The notes beneath the pieces are model-generated. The model did no database searches. It saw nothing but the letters and a program-made list of their open reading frames with translations, and was not told the DNA's origin. Shown here one piece after another: positions 38,837 to 47,664 of a stretch of DNA of 47,664 nucleotides (position 1 is its first letter; each line of letters starts with the position of its first letter). Source of the DNA: Myxococcales bacterium. Its GTDB lineage: Bacteria > Myxococcota_A > UBA9160 > SMWR01. The position numbers were made by a program, and so were the translations under genes. Where the stretch lies: contig JAOUNA010000005.1 of the NCBI GenBank assembly GCA_029881215.1, positions 1-47,664 on the forward strand, in the 5' to 3' direction.

Positions 38837-40687
38837 TCAGCGCCTGCGCAGGAATCGCCACAGCGCGGCGCGTGAGGGCGCGGGCGCGCCCGCGGTCTCA
38901 CGCGCGCTGTGTTCGAGCTGGGCGAGCTGTCCGCGCCACGGCGCCGTGAGCTCGCGGGCGACGGCCTCGAGTCGATCGGCCAGCGCCGGCGGCAGCGCGT
39001 CGAGGGAGTCCGAGAACCGCTGCTGCGCCGCGCGCGCCTCGCCGCGCAGCGCGTTCAACGTGCGCGCGAGATCTTCGGACGCGCTGCGCAGCGCCGCGAC
39101 CTGGGCTTCCTGCAGCGCGGCCGCCTGGCGCAGGCCCGTCTCGCGTCCGCGCTCGAGCGCGTCGAGCTGCTCGGCCCCCTCCAGGAGTCGCGCCGCGGTG
39201 CTCTGCTCGACGCGTCCGAGCTGCGCGTCGATGTGCTCGAGCGTGGTCGCAAGGCGTCCGGCGGAGTCGCGCAGCTGGTGCGCCTGCTCTTCCTGCGCGG
39301 CCACGAGCTCGCGCTGCAGCGCGTGCGCGTCGCGCGCGATCTCGGCGAGCCGCGTGGCGAATCCGGCCAGCTGCTGGCCGCTCTCCTCGCGCAGCTCCGC
39401 CGCCTCGCCGCGAATCCGCGCCAGCGTGTGCGCGAGCTGATCGCCGGCCGCGGTCAGGGTCTGGGCCTGACTGCGGTGCGCCTCCGTCGCGGCCTGCTGT
39501 TCTTCCTGCACGCGCCGGTGCAGTCGCTCGATGCCGGCGAGCTGATCGTCGAGGCGGTGCGCGCCTTCTGCCTGGATGCGCCGCGCCTCCGCCGCCATGC
39601 CCTCGAGCGAGCTGCGGAAGTCGCGCAGCAACCCGCGCTGCGTCTCGGCGAGCTCGTCGCTCGCCTCGCGCTGCCGCTCCATCGCCCAGTGTGCGAGCCG
39701 ATCCATCTGCTGGTCCTGACGCAGGCGCAGCTGCTCGTCGATCTTCTCCCATCCCGAGACGACGTGGGCCGTGAGCGTCTCGCCGATCTGACCGAGGCGG
39801 TCGAGCCAGCCGCGCAGCTCGCTGTGGTGGGCCGCCATCTCGCGCGCGATGGCGTGCTCGATCGCGCCTTCCTCCGGGTGGATGCCGCGCCGCGCGTCGT
39901 CGAGGCGCCGCACCAGGCGCTGGTCGCAGTACTCCTCGACGGCCGCCAGGAAGTCTTCTTCGGCCTTCTGCAGCCAGCTGGCCGGAAACATGATCAGGAT
40001 GCTCATCACCAGCGCGAGCAGCGTGGTGTCGAAGGCGACCGCGAGCCCCGTGGTCACGCTGCCGATCGAGTTCTTCATCACCTCGAGATCGACCGCCGCG
40101 CCGACGGACGCCGAGAAGCCGCCGACCGCGGCGCCGATGCCGATCACCGTGCCGATGAAGCCGAGGATCGGCACCGCCCAGATGAACACACGCACCATGG
40201 TGTAGCTCGACTCGACCGCGTCGGCGTCGATCTGGGCCTGACTCGAGAGCTGATCCACCACCTCGCGGGCGTCGCGGCGCGCCTCGAAGTGGTGCAGCGC
40301 GCGGCGGATGCGCTCGACCAGCGCGTTGCCGCGCGCGGAGGCGGGCAGCTCGTCGAGCTGGGCGGCGAAGGCGGCGGCGTTGTCCGGCGTGATGCGCGCG
40401 CCGATGCGCTCGGGCAGCAGGTCGAGCTCGAGCGCTTCCCGCTGGCGCGCGATGCGTCGATACTTCAGCAGCAACATCACCGCCGCCCAGAAGGACAGGT
40501 ACGAGACGACGTAGGGCACCCAGCCGCGGGCGCCGAAGAGCTCGCCCAGGTAGGTGCCGGAGAGCGGGAACACGACGGCCGCGTAGAAGACGAGCGTCGC
40601 CACCAGCGCCGCCGCGCCCGTTACGGACAGTCGCAGGTCTGTGCGGCCGCTGGCGCGCCGCCCGTCTCGTGCTGCTCGGTTTGACAT
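38837..40687 (-). CDS. MotA/TolQ/ExbB-family proton channel with long C-terminal cytoplasmic coiled-coil tail
   Basis: TM segments LRLSVTGAAALVATLVFYAAVVF and YVVSYLSFWAAVMLLL, plus the channel core VFIWAVPILGFIGTVIGIGAAVGGFS...GSVTTGLAVAFDTTLLALVMSILIMFPAS, then roughly 360 aa of Glu/Gln/Arg/Ala-rich coiled coil. SD GAAGGAAGG. Confidence 0.85.
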   Translation of the reverse strand: MSNRAARDGRRASGRTDLRLSVTGAAALVATLVFYAAVVFPLSGTYLGELFGARGWVPYVVSYLSFWAAVMLLLKYRRIARQREALELDLLPERIGARITPDNAAAFAAQLDELPASARGNALVERIRRALHHFEARRDAREVVDQLSSQAQIDADAVESSYTMVRVFIWAVPILGFIGTVIGIGAAVGGFSASVGAAVDLEVMKNSIGSVTTGLAVAFDTTLLALVMSILIMFPASWLQKAEEDFLAAVEEYCDQRLVRRLDDARRGIHPEEGAIEHAIAREMAAHHSELRGWLDRLGQIGETLTAHVVSGWEKIDEQLRLRQDQQMDRLAHWAMERQREASDELAETQRGLLRDFRSSLEGMAAEARRIQAEGAHRLDDQLAGIERLHRRVQEEQQAATEAHRSQAQTLTAAGDQLAHTLARIRGEAAELREESGQQLAGFATRLAEIARDAHALQRELVAAQEEQAHQLRDSAGRLATTLEHIDAQLGRVEQSTAARLLEGAEQLDALERGRETGLRQAAALQEAQVAALRSASEDLARTLNALRGEARAAQQRFSDSLDALPPALADRLEAVARELTAPWRGQLAQLEHSARETAGAPAPSRAALWRFLRRR

Positions 40688-40861
40688 CCCGACCTTCCTT
40701 CGCGCGCAGTATCCCACAGCTTGCCGGAGGCGCCTCGGGCCGGTCCGCAACGGGAAAAAACCCATGACACCCCGGCGACTTGCGGCCGTGCGGGGCGTCC
40801 CGAGCCGGAGCGTGCGGGGGCGCGCATTGCGCGAATCGGATGCGGCTCTACGCTCGCGGCC

Positions 40862-41599
40862 ATGCTGCACTGCCGCGCGCTGCCGCTCTTCGCGCTGCTG
40901 CTCGTCGGGCTCGGGGCGCCGGCGGGGGGCGCGTGGGCGGAGACCGCGCTGCACGAGGCGGCCCGCGCCAACGATCTCGCGCGGATCGAAGCGCTCGCGG
41001 CGCGGCGCGGACCCGATCCGAACGACGTGAATCACAGGACGCCCCTGCACGTCGCGGCCGCTGCGGGAAATCTCGAGGCGGTGGCGCTGCTGCTCGATCT
41101 GGGCGCCGATCTCTCCGCCGTGGATGCGCTCGGCTGGACGCCGCTGCACTACGCCGCGCGCGAGGGACGCGTCGAGGTCGTGCGCCTGCTGATCGAGCGC
41201 GGGGCAGACGTGGACGAGCGCAGCCGCCAGCGTCAGTCGGCGCTGCAGCTCGCCGCGCGCTGGGGCCACGCGGAGGTCGTGGCGCTGCTGATCGAGGCCG
41301 GCGCGTCGCCGAACACGCGCCGCCGCCGCGATGCGAGCGCCCTGCATCTCGCGGTGATGAGTCGCAACGCCGAGACGGTGAAGCGGCTCCTGGCCGCGGG
41401 CGCACGCCCGAGCGCGCGGGGCGGCCGCGGCGTCACGCCGCTTCACCTCGCTGCCTACCAAGGGGATGCGAAGATCGTCGCGCTGCTGCTCGCGGCGGGT
41501 GCGGAGGTCGGCGCGCGCAATCAGGACGGCCGCACCGCCGCACAGGTTGCCGAGCGCAGCGGACATCCGGGGCTGCTGCGCGCCGACGCGGTCGATTAG
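40862..41599 (+). CDS. Exported ankyrin-repeat protein
   Basis: Signal peptide MLHCRALPLFALLLVGLGAPAGGAWAE, then about six ankyrin repeats (RTPLHVAAAAGNLEAVALLLDLGADL, WTPLHYAAREGRVEVVRLLIERGADV, ...). Confidence 0.9.
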   Translation: MLHCRALPLFALLLVGLGAPAGGAWAETALHEAARANDLARIEALAARRGPDPNDVNHRTPLHVAAAAGNLEAVALLLDLGADLSAVDALGWTPLHYAAREGRVEVVRLLIERGADVDERSRQRQSALQLAARWGHAEVVALLIEAGASPNTRRRRDASALHLAVMSRNAETVKRLLAAGARPSARGGRGVTPLHLAAYQGDAKIVALLLAAGAEVGARNQDGRTAAQVAERSGHPGLLRADAVD

Positions 41600-41699
41600 C
41601 CGCGCGCTCGGGCGCGACTCCATACTGTTGCGGTCGAGGGCCGCCCCGGCGGGGAGGCGTCGCGTCGCGCTCTCGGGTCGCCCCGAGTCGAGGAGGTCG

Positions 41700-42827
41700 A
41701 TGCACGTGGAGAGCCTGCGGGTTACCTACCGCCTGGATGTCGAGCCCGCCGCCGCCGCGGCGCGCGCGGAGGAGGTGGCCCGGGAGCAGACGGTCGAGGT
41801 GCCGCGCAGCGTGGTGCGCGACGCCTTCGTCGAGCACCACGTCCTGGGCCGGGTCGAGCAGCTCGTGCCCGGACCCGACGGCAGCAGCCTCGCCACGATT
41901 GCATTTCCCGTGGCCGCCACCGCCCTCGACCCCGCGCAGCTGCTCAACGTGCTCTTCGGCATGACCTCGCTGCACGCGGACGCGACCTGCGTCGATGCGG
42001 AGTTCCCCGAGTCGCTGCGCGCCGCGCTGCAGGGACCGCGCTTCGGACTCGAGGGCTTGCGCAAGCTGCTCGGCGTCCACGAGCGCGCGCTCACCTGCAC
42101 GGCGGTCAAGCCCCTCGGTCAGTCTCCCCAGGCGCTGGCGCAGCTGCTGAAGAGCTTCGCGCGCGCCGGGATCGACGTGATCAAGGACGATCAGGGGCTC
42201 GCGGACCACCCCTTCTGCCCCTTCGAAGCGCGCGTGCGCGCCTGCCTCGACGCCGCTCGGCAGGTCGCCGACGAGACCGGACACCACGCAGTGTATGTTC
42301 CCCATCTGAGCGGCACGCCCGACGCCGTGGATCGGCAGCTGGGCATCGCGGAGGCCTGCGGCGCGCGCGCGGTGATGGCCTCGCCCATGCTGATCGGGCT
42401 GCCCGGCTTCTGGGAGCTGTGCCGGCGGCGCGCGGCGCTGCCGGTCTTCGCGCACCCCACGCTGGGTGGCGCGCAGCGCTTCGCCCACGATCTGCTCTTC
42501 GGCAGCCTGTTCCGGCTGTTCGGGGCGGATGCGGTCATCTTCGTCGGCTACTCCGGGCGCTTCGACATCCCGCGCGAGGTGTGCCGCTCCCTCGCCGCGC
42601 GCCTCCGGCGACCCTGGGGGACGGTGCTGCCTGCGCTGCCCGTGCCCGGCGGGGGCATCCAGCTCGAGAACGCCGCAGAGATCGTCTCGTTCTACGGCAA
42701 CGACGTGATGCTGCTCGCGGGCGGAAGCCTCCAGCTGGAGGAGGGCGCGGTCGAGCAGCGCAGCCGGGCCTTCGTCGCCGCGGTTCGCGACGCCTCTGCG
42801 CGGAATTTCGAGTCGAAAAACTCCTAG
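41700..42827 (+). CDS. RuBisCO-like protein (form IV RLP-type)
   Basis: RFGLEGLRKLLGVHERALTCTAVKPLGQSPQALAQLLKSFARAGIDVIKDDQGLADHPFCPFEARV, FAHPTLGG, LPVPGGGIQLENAAEIVSFYGNDVMLLAGGSLQ; SD GAGGAGG directly upstream. Confidence 0.88.
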   Translation: MHVESLRVTYRLDVEPAAAAARAEEVAREQTVEVPRSVVRDAFVEHHVLGRVEQLVPGPDGSSLATIAFPVAATALDPAQLLNVLFGMTSLHADATCVDAEFPESLRAALQGPRFGLEGLRKLLGVHERALTCTAVKPLGQSPQALAQLLKSFARAGIDVIKDDQGLADHPFCPFEARVRACLDAARQVADETGHHAVYVPHLSGTPDAVDRQLGIAEACGARAVMASPMLIGLPGFWELCRRRAALPVFAHPTLGGAQRFAHDLLFGSLFRLFGADAVIFVGYSGRFDIPREVCRSLAARLRRPWGTVLPALPVPGGGIQLENAAEIVSFYGNDVMLLAGGSLQLEEGAVEQRSRAFVAAVRDASARNFESKNS

Positions 42828-43020
42828 ACACGCGACTGCGTCCGGGGCGAGAATTTTGTCGGGCATCCCATGAGGATTGCCCCCGATCCCCGGCGCACTC
42901 GTGGGAAGGGAAAGCGCCGGGCATCGGGACCCGCCTCTGGATTCTCGAGTGATTGGGTCAGGCGGACTGGGCCCGGCCGCGCGCCGGGTCCAGTCCTCGC
43001 CACGCTGCGGCGCCGGCGAA

Positions 43021-45270
43021 TCAGAAGCGCTGGCCCAGGAAGAGGTAGCCGGAGCTGTTGCCCCCCTCGGCGAGACCGTATGCGAGGTAGAGGGGCCCGA
43101 GCGGCGTGTCGATGCCGAGGAAGACGCTGCCCGCGACGCTCAGGCCGGCGGCGTCGATCTCCTCGAGGCGATTGAACGCATTGCCCGCTTCGATCGAGCC
43201 GCCCACGTACACGGGCAGCTGCAGCGTGAAGAAGCGCGGGTCTGCCACGCGCCGGTAGCCGACCAGCCGGCCCAGCAGCACGTGCGGGCCGGTGCGCGCG
43301 CCGCGCGTCAGGCCGGAGAGCTGGAACAGACCACCCAGGGAGAAGATGGGCGCGTCGCTGATGTCGGCGCGCTCCGCCCAGCTCGTGTCGAAGACGAAGC
43401 CGGGCACGACGGTGTTCTCGCCGAAGGAGAAGGCGATGTTGCCGCCGGTGCGCAGCAACGCCAGGGAATCGTCCGCGCCGAAGGCGCTCGGCGTGATTTC
43501 CCCGTCCGCCCTCAGGATTCCGCCCTTGCGCGGAAAGCGCACGCTGTCGAGCGTGTCGACGAGCAGGCGTCCGATCGCCGCACCGCCTTCGAAGCGCGTC
43601 GTCGGCAGACTCGGATCGCCGACCTGACGCTCGAACGCCGCGTCGATGTAGCCGATGCCTCCGCGCACTTCGGCCCAGTTGCCGAACTGCCAGCCCAGGA
43701 AGCCCGCCGCCTGGAAGCTCGGGATCTCGTAGGTGGCGATGCGATCCCCACCGACGAACAGGTTGAGGCTCTCGATTCCTGCTCTCACTTCGGGCGCGAA
43801 GAACAGGCGACCGCCGTACTCGAGCGGCTGGTAGAACTCGGTCGAGATCTCGCTCTCTTCGCCCACCTGCAGGCGGGTGCGCCACTCCGCGCCGAGGCCG
43901 TTCAGCGGCATGCTGGTCGCCAGCACCGCCACGTTGAAGGCGCTCTCGGCCCGGAAGTTCGTGTCGAGATTCAAGCCGAAACGCAGGAAGGTGCGCCCGG
44001 TCTCCTTCCCGATGGTGTGAATCACGAGCGCGTGCGCTCCCTCGTGCTCTTCGAGCGAGAAGCTGACGCGGTCGAACACGCCGGCGCCGTACAGCTTGTC
44101 GAGATCCTGCTGCAGCTGCGCCGGATCGAGCGCCTGGCCCGGCTCGACGTGGACGTGCCGGCGGATCACGTGGGTGGAGAGCCCGGAGCGATTGTCGAAG
44201 CGCACGCGCTCGACCAGGGGCGGCTCCCGCGAAATGCCCCGGCGCCGCAGCTCGCTCGGTGCGTCTGGCTGCGCGAGGCGCGCGAGCTCCGGCGCGAGCG
44301 CGCGCGCCGCCGCTGCGCCGCGGGCGATGGCCTCGCTCCCCATCTCGAAGCTGGCCGACGTGATGCCCTCGAGATCCGGTCGGATCAGCAGGTCGTGCTC
44401 GCCGAGCCGGGCGAGCTGCCGGAGCGTGTTCTGATACATGAGCACGGTGAGCATCTGTCCGGAGATGCTGAACGCGGAGCTCACGTTGTCCTGGCCCGCC
44501 GGGCTCGTCCCGATGTCGACCGCGATCACGACGTCCACGCCCATGGCCTGCACCACGTCGACCGGCAGGTTGCGCGCCACGCCGCCGTCGACCAGCATGC
44601 GCCCGTCGATCTCGACCGGCGAGAACACCGCGGGGATCGCCATGCTCGCGCGCATGGCCTGCGCGAGATCTCCCTCGCCGATCACGACGGATTCTCCGCT
44701 GCTCGCGTCGGTGGCGACCGCGCGGAACGGAATGGGCAGGGCATCGAAGTCGCGCACCGTCGCGACGGGCACGCTCAGCACTTGCAGGAGGTTGGTGATC
44801 TTCTGCCCCTCGATGAAGCCCCGCGGCAGGGCCACCTTGAAATCCTTGATGTAGAGGCGCAAGCCGGTGAGGAAGTCGAAGTCGTCCTGCTTGCGCCGGA
44901 AGGAGCGCTCGCGCCGCGGCGGCACGTCGTTGAAGACCGCGATCCAGTCGATTTGGCTGACCACCTGGCGGAGCTCCGCCGGCGAGAGGCCCGACGCGTA
45001 GAGCCCGCCCACCACCGCGCCCATGCTGGTGCCCGCGATGACGTCCACCGGCACGCGGAGCTCCTCGAGCACCTCGAGCACGCCGACGTGGGCAAAGCCG
45101 CGCGCACCGCCGCCGGAGAGCACCAGGCCCACGCGCGGTCGCCCCGCGTCGCCCGCGCTCTCGGGCTCGGCGCCCAGCGCGTGCTGCGGCGCCGCGAAGG
45201 CGATGGAGAATGCGGCCAATCCGAGGGCGGCGGCGCGAAGCGCGGATCCTTCGATGGTTCGCTGGCGCAC
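43021..45270 (-). CDS. Patatin-like phospholipase fused to POTRA/Omp85-type barrel (PlpD-like, type Vd secretion)
   Basis: VGLVLSGGGARGFAHVGVLEVLEEL, VIAGTSMGAVVGGLYASG (GxSxG), DGGVARNLPVDVV, POTRA-like HVHVEPGQALDPAQLQQDLDKLYGAGVFDRVSF, barrel ending FLGQRF. GTG start. Confidence 0.9.
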   Translation of the reverse strand: MRQRTIEGSALRAAALGLAAFSIAFAAPQHALGAEPESAGDAGRPRVGLVLSGGGARGFAHVGVLEVLEELRVPVDVIAGTSMGAVVGGLYASGLSPAELRQVVSQIDWIAVFNDVPPRRERSFRRKQDDFDFLTGLRLYIKDFKVALPRGFIEGQKITNLLQVLSVPVATVRDFDALPIPFRAVATDASSGESVVIGEGDLAQAMRASMAIPAVFSPVEIDGRMLVDGGVARNLPVDVVQAMGVDVVIAVDIGTSPAGQDNVSSAFSISGQMLTVLMYQNTLRQLARLGEHDLLIRPDLEGITSASFEMGSEAIARGAAAARALAPELARLAQPDAPSELRRRGISREPPLVERVRFDNRSGLSTHVIRRHVHVEPGQALDPAQLQQDLDKLYGAGVFDRVSFSLEEHEGAHALVIHTIGKETGRTFLRFGLNLDTNFRAESAFNVAVLATSMPLNGLGAEWRTRLQVGEESEISTEFYQPLEYGGRLFFAPEVRAGIESLNLFVGGDRIATYEIPSFQAAGFLGWQFGNWAEVRGGIGYIDAAFERQVGDPSLPTTRFEGGAAIGRLLVDTLDSVRFPRKGGILRADGEITPSAFGADDSLALLRTGGNIAFSFGENTVVPGFVFDTSWAERADISDAPIFSLGGLFQLSGLTRGARTGPHVLLGRLVGYRRVADPRFFTLQLPVYVGGSIEAGNAFNRLEEIDAAGLSVAGSVFLGIDTPLGPLYLAYGLAEGGNSSGYLFLGQRF

Positions 45271-45348
45271 TGCGCCCCCCGCTGCTCGCTGCTGGCGGAC
45301 CTCGGCCGCCAGCTTATCCGCTCCGCGCTTCCGCGAGAAGCCCCGCGC

Positions 45349-47661
45349 TCAGAGCAGCGCGAGCTGCCGCGGGCGATCCAAGGCATCGTCGAAGTGCTCG
45401 CCGACGTGCGACAGGATGGCCTCGGCCACGGGGCGCAGCACCCGCTCCAGGTAGTGAGACCGGTCGATCTCTGCGGATAGCGCGCGCCCGGGCAGCAGGG
45501 GCTCCGGGCCGCTGCGCGTGATGACGTAGCGCACGACCGGACCCGCGCGTCCTCCCGCCTTGCGCGCCGCCTGCACGTGCGGGGGCGTGGTGGCGGTGTA
45601 GCGCTCGAGCGAGCCCTTGCGCACGCGTTTGGCGTAGACGAGCTCCGCGTCGAGCGCGCCGCTGCGCAGGCTCTCGATCACCTCGCGCAGGAAGGGCTGC
45701 ACGGGCTCGCCGCGAAACAGGCGCAGCAGCAGGCCGCGCTGCAGGCGGCCCGCCACGCTGGGCCAGTCGCGGCGCACCGCCTCGAGGCCCACGATCTCGA
45801 GCGTGCCATTACACAGACCAGCGTAGCGCTTCTTGCTACCGCTGCGGCCTCCGCGCACGCGCGGCATGAAGAAGCGCTCGAACACCCGCTCGAGCTCGAG
45901 CACCAGGCGTGGCTCCCGCGCGTAGCGCGCGCGGATCTGCTCGGCGATGGCCGCCTCGACCCGGTCGCGCAGCTGCTCCGCCTGCGCGCGCGCCGCGGCG
46001 AGCGGGCCCGGTCCTAGCTGCACGAACACCGAATCCGTATCGCCGTAGAGGACGTCGGCGCCCTCCGCCTCGAAGGCGGCCTGGGTCCAGTGCAGCGTCT
46101 GCTGGCCGAAGCTCGTGATCGCGTTCGCGATCTCCGGATCGAAGAAGCGGCACGACGCCGCGCCGAGCACGCCGAAGAGCGCGTTCATCATGATCTTGAT
46201 GGCGCGATCCGCGTGCCGATTGCCCGCCGCACGGGCGCGCTCGCGCCGCTGCATGAAGTGCTCGATGATCTCCGGGAGGATCGCCTCGCTGCGCGAGAAG
46301 CGCGCCCCGTTCGGCGCAACGATGGCGCCGTCGCCGGCCAGGGCGTGCGCGAGCGGATCCAGATTGAAGGTGCGGATCAGGCTCGGGTAGAGGCTCTTGA
46401 AGTCGAAGACCGCGACATTCGCGAAGAGGCCCGGTGTCGAGTCGAGTACGGCGCCCCCGTGCACCTCGGTGCTCTGGCGCTCGGTGTCGACGCTCGGCGC
46501 CACGAAGCCCTTGCGCCGCAGCGCGGGGAGATAGAGCAGATCGAAGGACGCGATGCTCGCGCCCACGCGGTCGAGCTGCATGCCCGAGAGCAGGCTGCGC
46601 TCGATCGCGAGGTCGAGCAGCCCCTCGCGTTCGAGAATGTCGAGCACGAGGCGTGCGTCCTCGCGGTTGTAGGCCACCAGCGCCGCCGGGTCCTCCCGGT
46701 AGAGCCGCTCGATCTCGCCGGCCTTGTCCGCGATGTCGGCGTCCATGTGCTTGCCGCGGCCGAGGATCGCCCGGGCCGCCGTCTCGAGCCGATAGTCCGG
46801 CAGGCGCAGCGCGTCGCGCACCAGCGGGATGCCATCGAGCACCACGCGCCCGGGCAGCACCGCGCGGCCCTGGCGCGTGAAGCCCGCATCTCGCTGGAAG
46901 AGCGGGGCGCCCTCGACGCGCCCGAGGTCCGGCGAGACGCGCCGCGCCCTGCAGCGCGCGACCAGCGTCTGCAGATCGAAATCGACCACGTTCCAGCCGG
47001 TGAGGATGTCGGGATCCAGCGCGCGGACGCGCGCGAGGATCGCGGCGAGCAGCGCGCGCTCGTCGACGTGGCAGAGCGCGCCCGCCACCGCCCGCGCCGA
47101 GACGAGGTGCACCTCGTCCGCGCCGTCGCCCACCAGCGCCGCGGAGACGATGGCGCTCGCATCCGGCGTGGTCTCGAGATCGATGCAGAGCACGCGCAGC
47201 CGGGGTCGGCAGTCGGCGGGCTGCAGCGCGGGATTCGCGAAGTGCAGCAGGCCCGGCCGCGGCGACGCGCTCGGCCCGTCGATGTCGACACCGGCGCGGA
47301 TGCCGCGGTCGATCAGATAGCGGTAGGGGAAGCGGATGTCCGCTTCGAGCGGCCGCGCGATGTGGTCGCGCAGCGGCGGCAGCGCGGACGGCACGGGCAG
47401 CGTGACGCGGGCCACCGCGCCCCCGTCCAGCTCGCGCAGCTCGGAGGCCTCGATCGAGAGCGCCGGCCCGCGCGGCAGCGCGTCGCGCTGTGCAATCGGG
47501 ACGAAGAAGTAGGGGCGGAAGCGGTCGTCCTCCACCCAGAATGCCGGGCCGTCCTCGAGGCGGCCGAAGAGCTGCACGACGGGAACGCCGTCGCGCACTC
47601 GGTAGGTCGGCTGGAGGATGAATCCGCGCGGCACGGGGCTGGCCTCGGTGGGTCTCGGCAA
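45349..47661 (-). CDS. polB: DNA polymerase II, family B (start at or beyond the window edge)
   Basis: Exonuclease motifs CIDLETTPD, GWNVVDFDLQTL and YNREDARLVLDIL; polymerase motifs FDFKSLYPSLIRTF, KIMMNALFGVLGA and YGDTDSVFV. Confidence 0.93.
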   Translation of the reverse strand: MPRPTEASPVPRGFILQPTYRVRDGVPVVQLFGRLEDGPAFWVEDDRFRPYFFVPIAQRDALPRGPALSIEASELRELDGGAVARVTLPVPSALPPLRDHIARPLEADIRFPYRYLIDRGIRAGVDIDGPSASPRPGLLHFANPALQPADCRPRLRVLCIDLETTPDASAIVSAALVGDGADEVHLVSARAVAGALCHVDERALLAAILARVRALDPDILTGWNVVDFDLQTLVARCRARRVSPDLGRVEGAPLFQRDAGFTRQGRAVLPGRVVLDGIPLVRDALRLPDYRLETAARAILGRGKHMDADIADKAGEIERLYREDPAALVAYNREDARLVLDILEREGLLDLAIERSLLSGMQLDRVGASIASFDLLYLPALRRKGFVAPSVDTERQSTEVHGGAVLDSTPGLFANVAVFDFKSLYPSLIRTFNLDPLAHALAGDGAIVAPNGARFSRSEAILPEIIEHFMQRRERARAAGNRHADRAIKIMMNALFGVLGAASCRFFDPEIANAITSFGQQTLHWTQAAFEAEGADVLYGDTDSVFVQLGPGPLAAARAQAEQLRDRVEAAIAEQIRARYAREPRLVLELERVFERFFMPRVRGGRSGSKKRYAGLCNGTLEIVGLEAVRRDWPSVAGRLQRGLLLRLFRGEPVQPFLREVIESLRSGALDAELVYAKRVRKGSLERYTATTPPHVQAARKAGGRAGPVVRYVITRSGPEPLLPGRALSAEIDRSHYLERVLRPVAEAILSHVGEHFDDALDRPRQLALL

Positions 47662-47664
47662 ATT

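Noticed and set aside
38837-40687. Calling the stator operon a Zorya defence system
   Set aside because: The channel plus tail resembles ZorA, but no OmpA-domain ZorB, ZorC, ZorD or ZorE was seen nearby; only a similarity is claimed.
41700-42827. Functional CO2-fixing RuBisCO
   Set aside because: Too short and key active-site residues differ (KDDQ, TAVKPLG); no phosphoribulokinase or Calvin-cycle genes in the window.

Overview
High-GC, gene-dense bacterial chromosomal window, probably from a deltaproteobacterial-type lineage (this is an inference from gene content and was not tested). No phage, IS element, CRISPR array, rRNA or tRNA was recognised.

Main blocks, left to right:
- End of a tungstate-type ABC importer (tupB partial, tupC).
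- An unbroken, overlapping 10-gene minus-strand array, merR-ubiE/menG-menF-menD-menH-menB-menA-menC-menE-metF, carrying nearly all of menaquinone synthesis.
- Two small exported proteins.
- A lipA-aceE-aceF-lpd pyruvate dehydrogenase operon.
- A UDP-sugar decarboxylase-like SDR and a tandem PilZ protein.
- An Rrf2 regulator with a CGFS glutaredoxin, then moaA and cls.
- An arsR-arsC-acr3 operon.
- An outer-membrane barrel protein, hpnB-like glycosyltransferase, DUF3313-like lipoprotein, FAD-oxidoreductase-SelD fusion, ino1 and glnS.
- A three-gene ion-driven stator-like operon: a MotA/TolQ/ExbB channel with a long coiled-coil tail plus two different ExbD/MotB-like coiled-coil proteins.
- An exported ankyrin protein, a RuBisCO-like protein, a patatin/BamA-type protein and a family B DNA polymerase.

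Best candidates for new biology:
1. The asymmetric stator operon at 37006-40687. One plug subunit keeps the membrane Asp and the other has Ser at the aligned position.
2. An orphan RuBisCO-like protein with an altered KDDQ metal-site motif.
3. Apparent leaderless promoters in front of regulator genes (merR, arsR, rrf2). Two share identical TTGACG-N16-TATGCT hexamers, and two have operator-like palindromes.

All calls are by eye from the sequence and the supplied translations; no database search was run.
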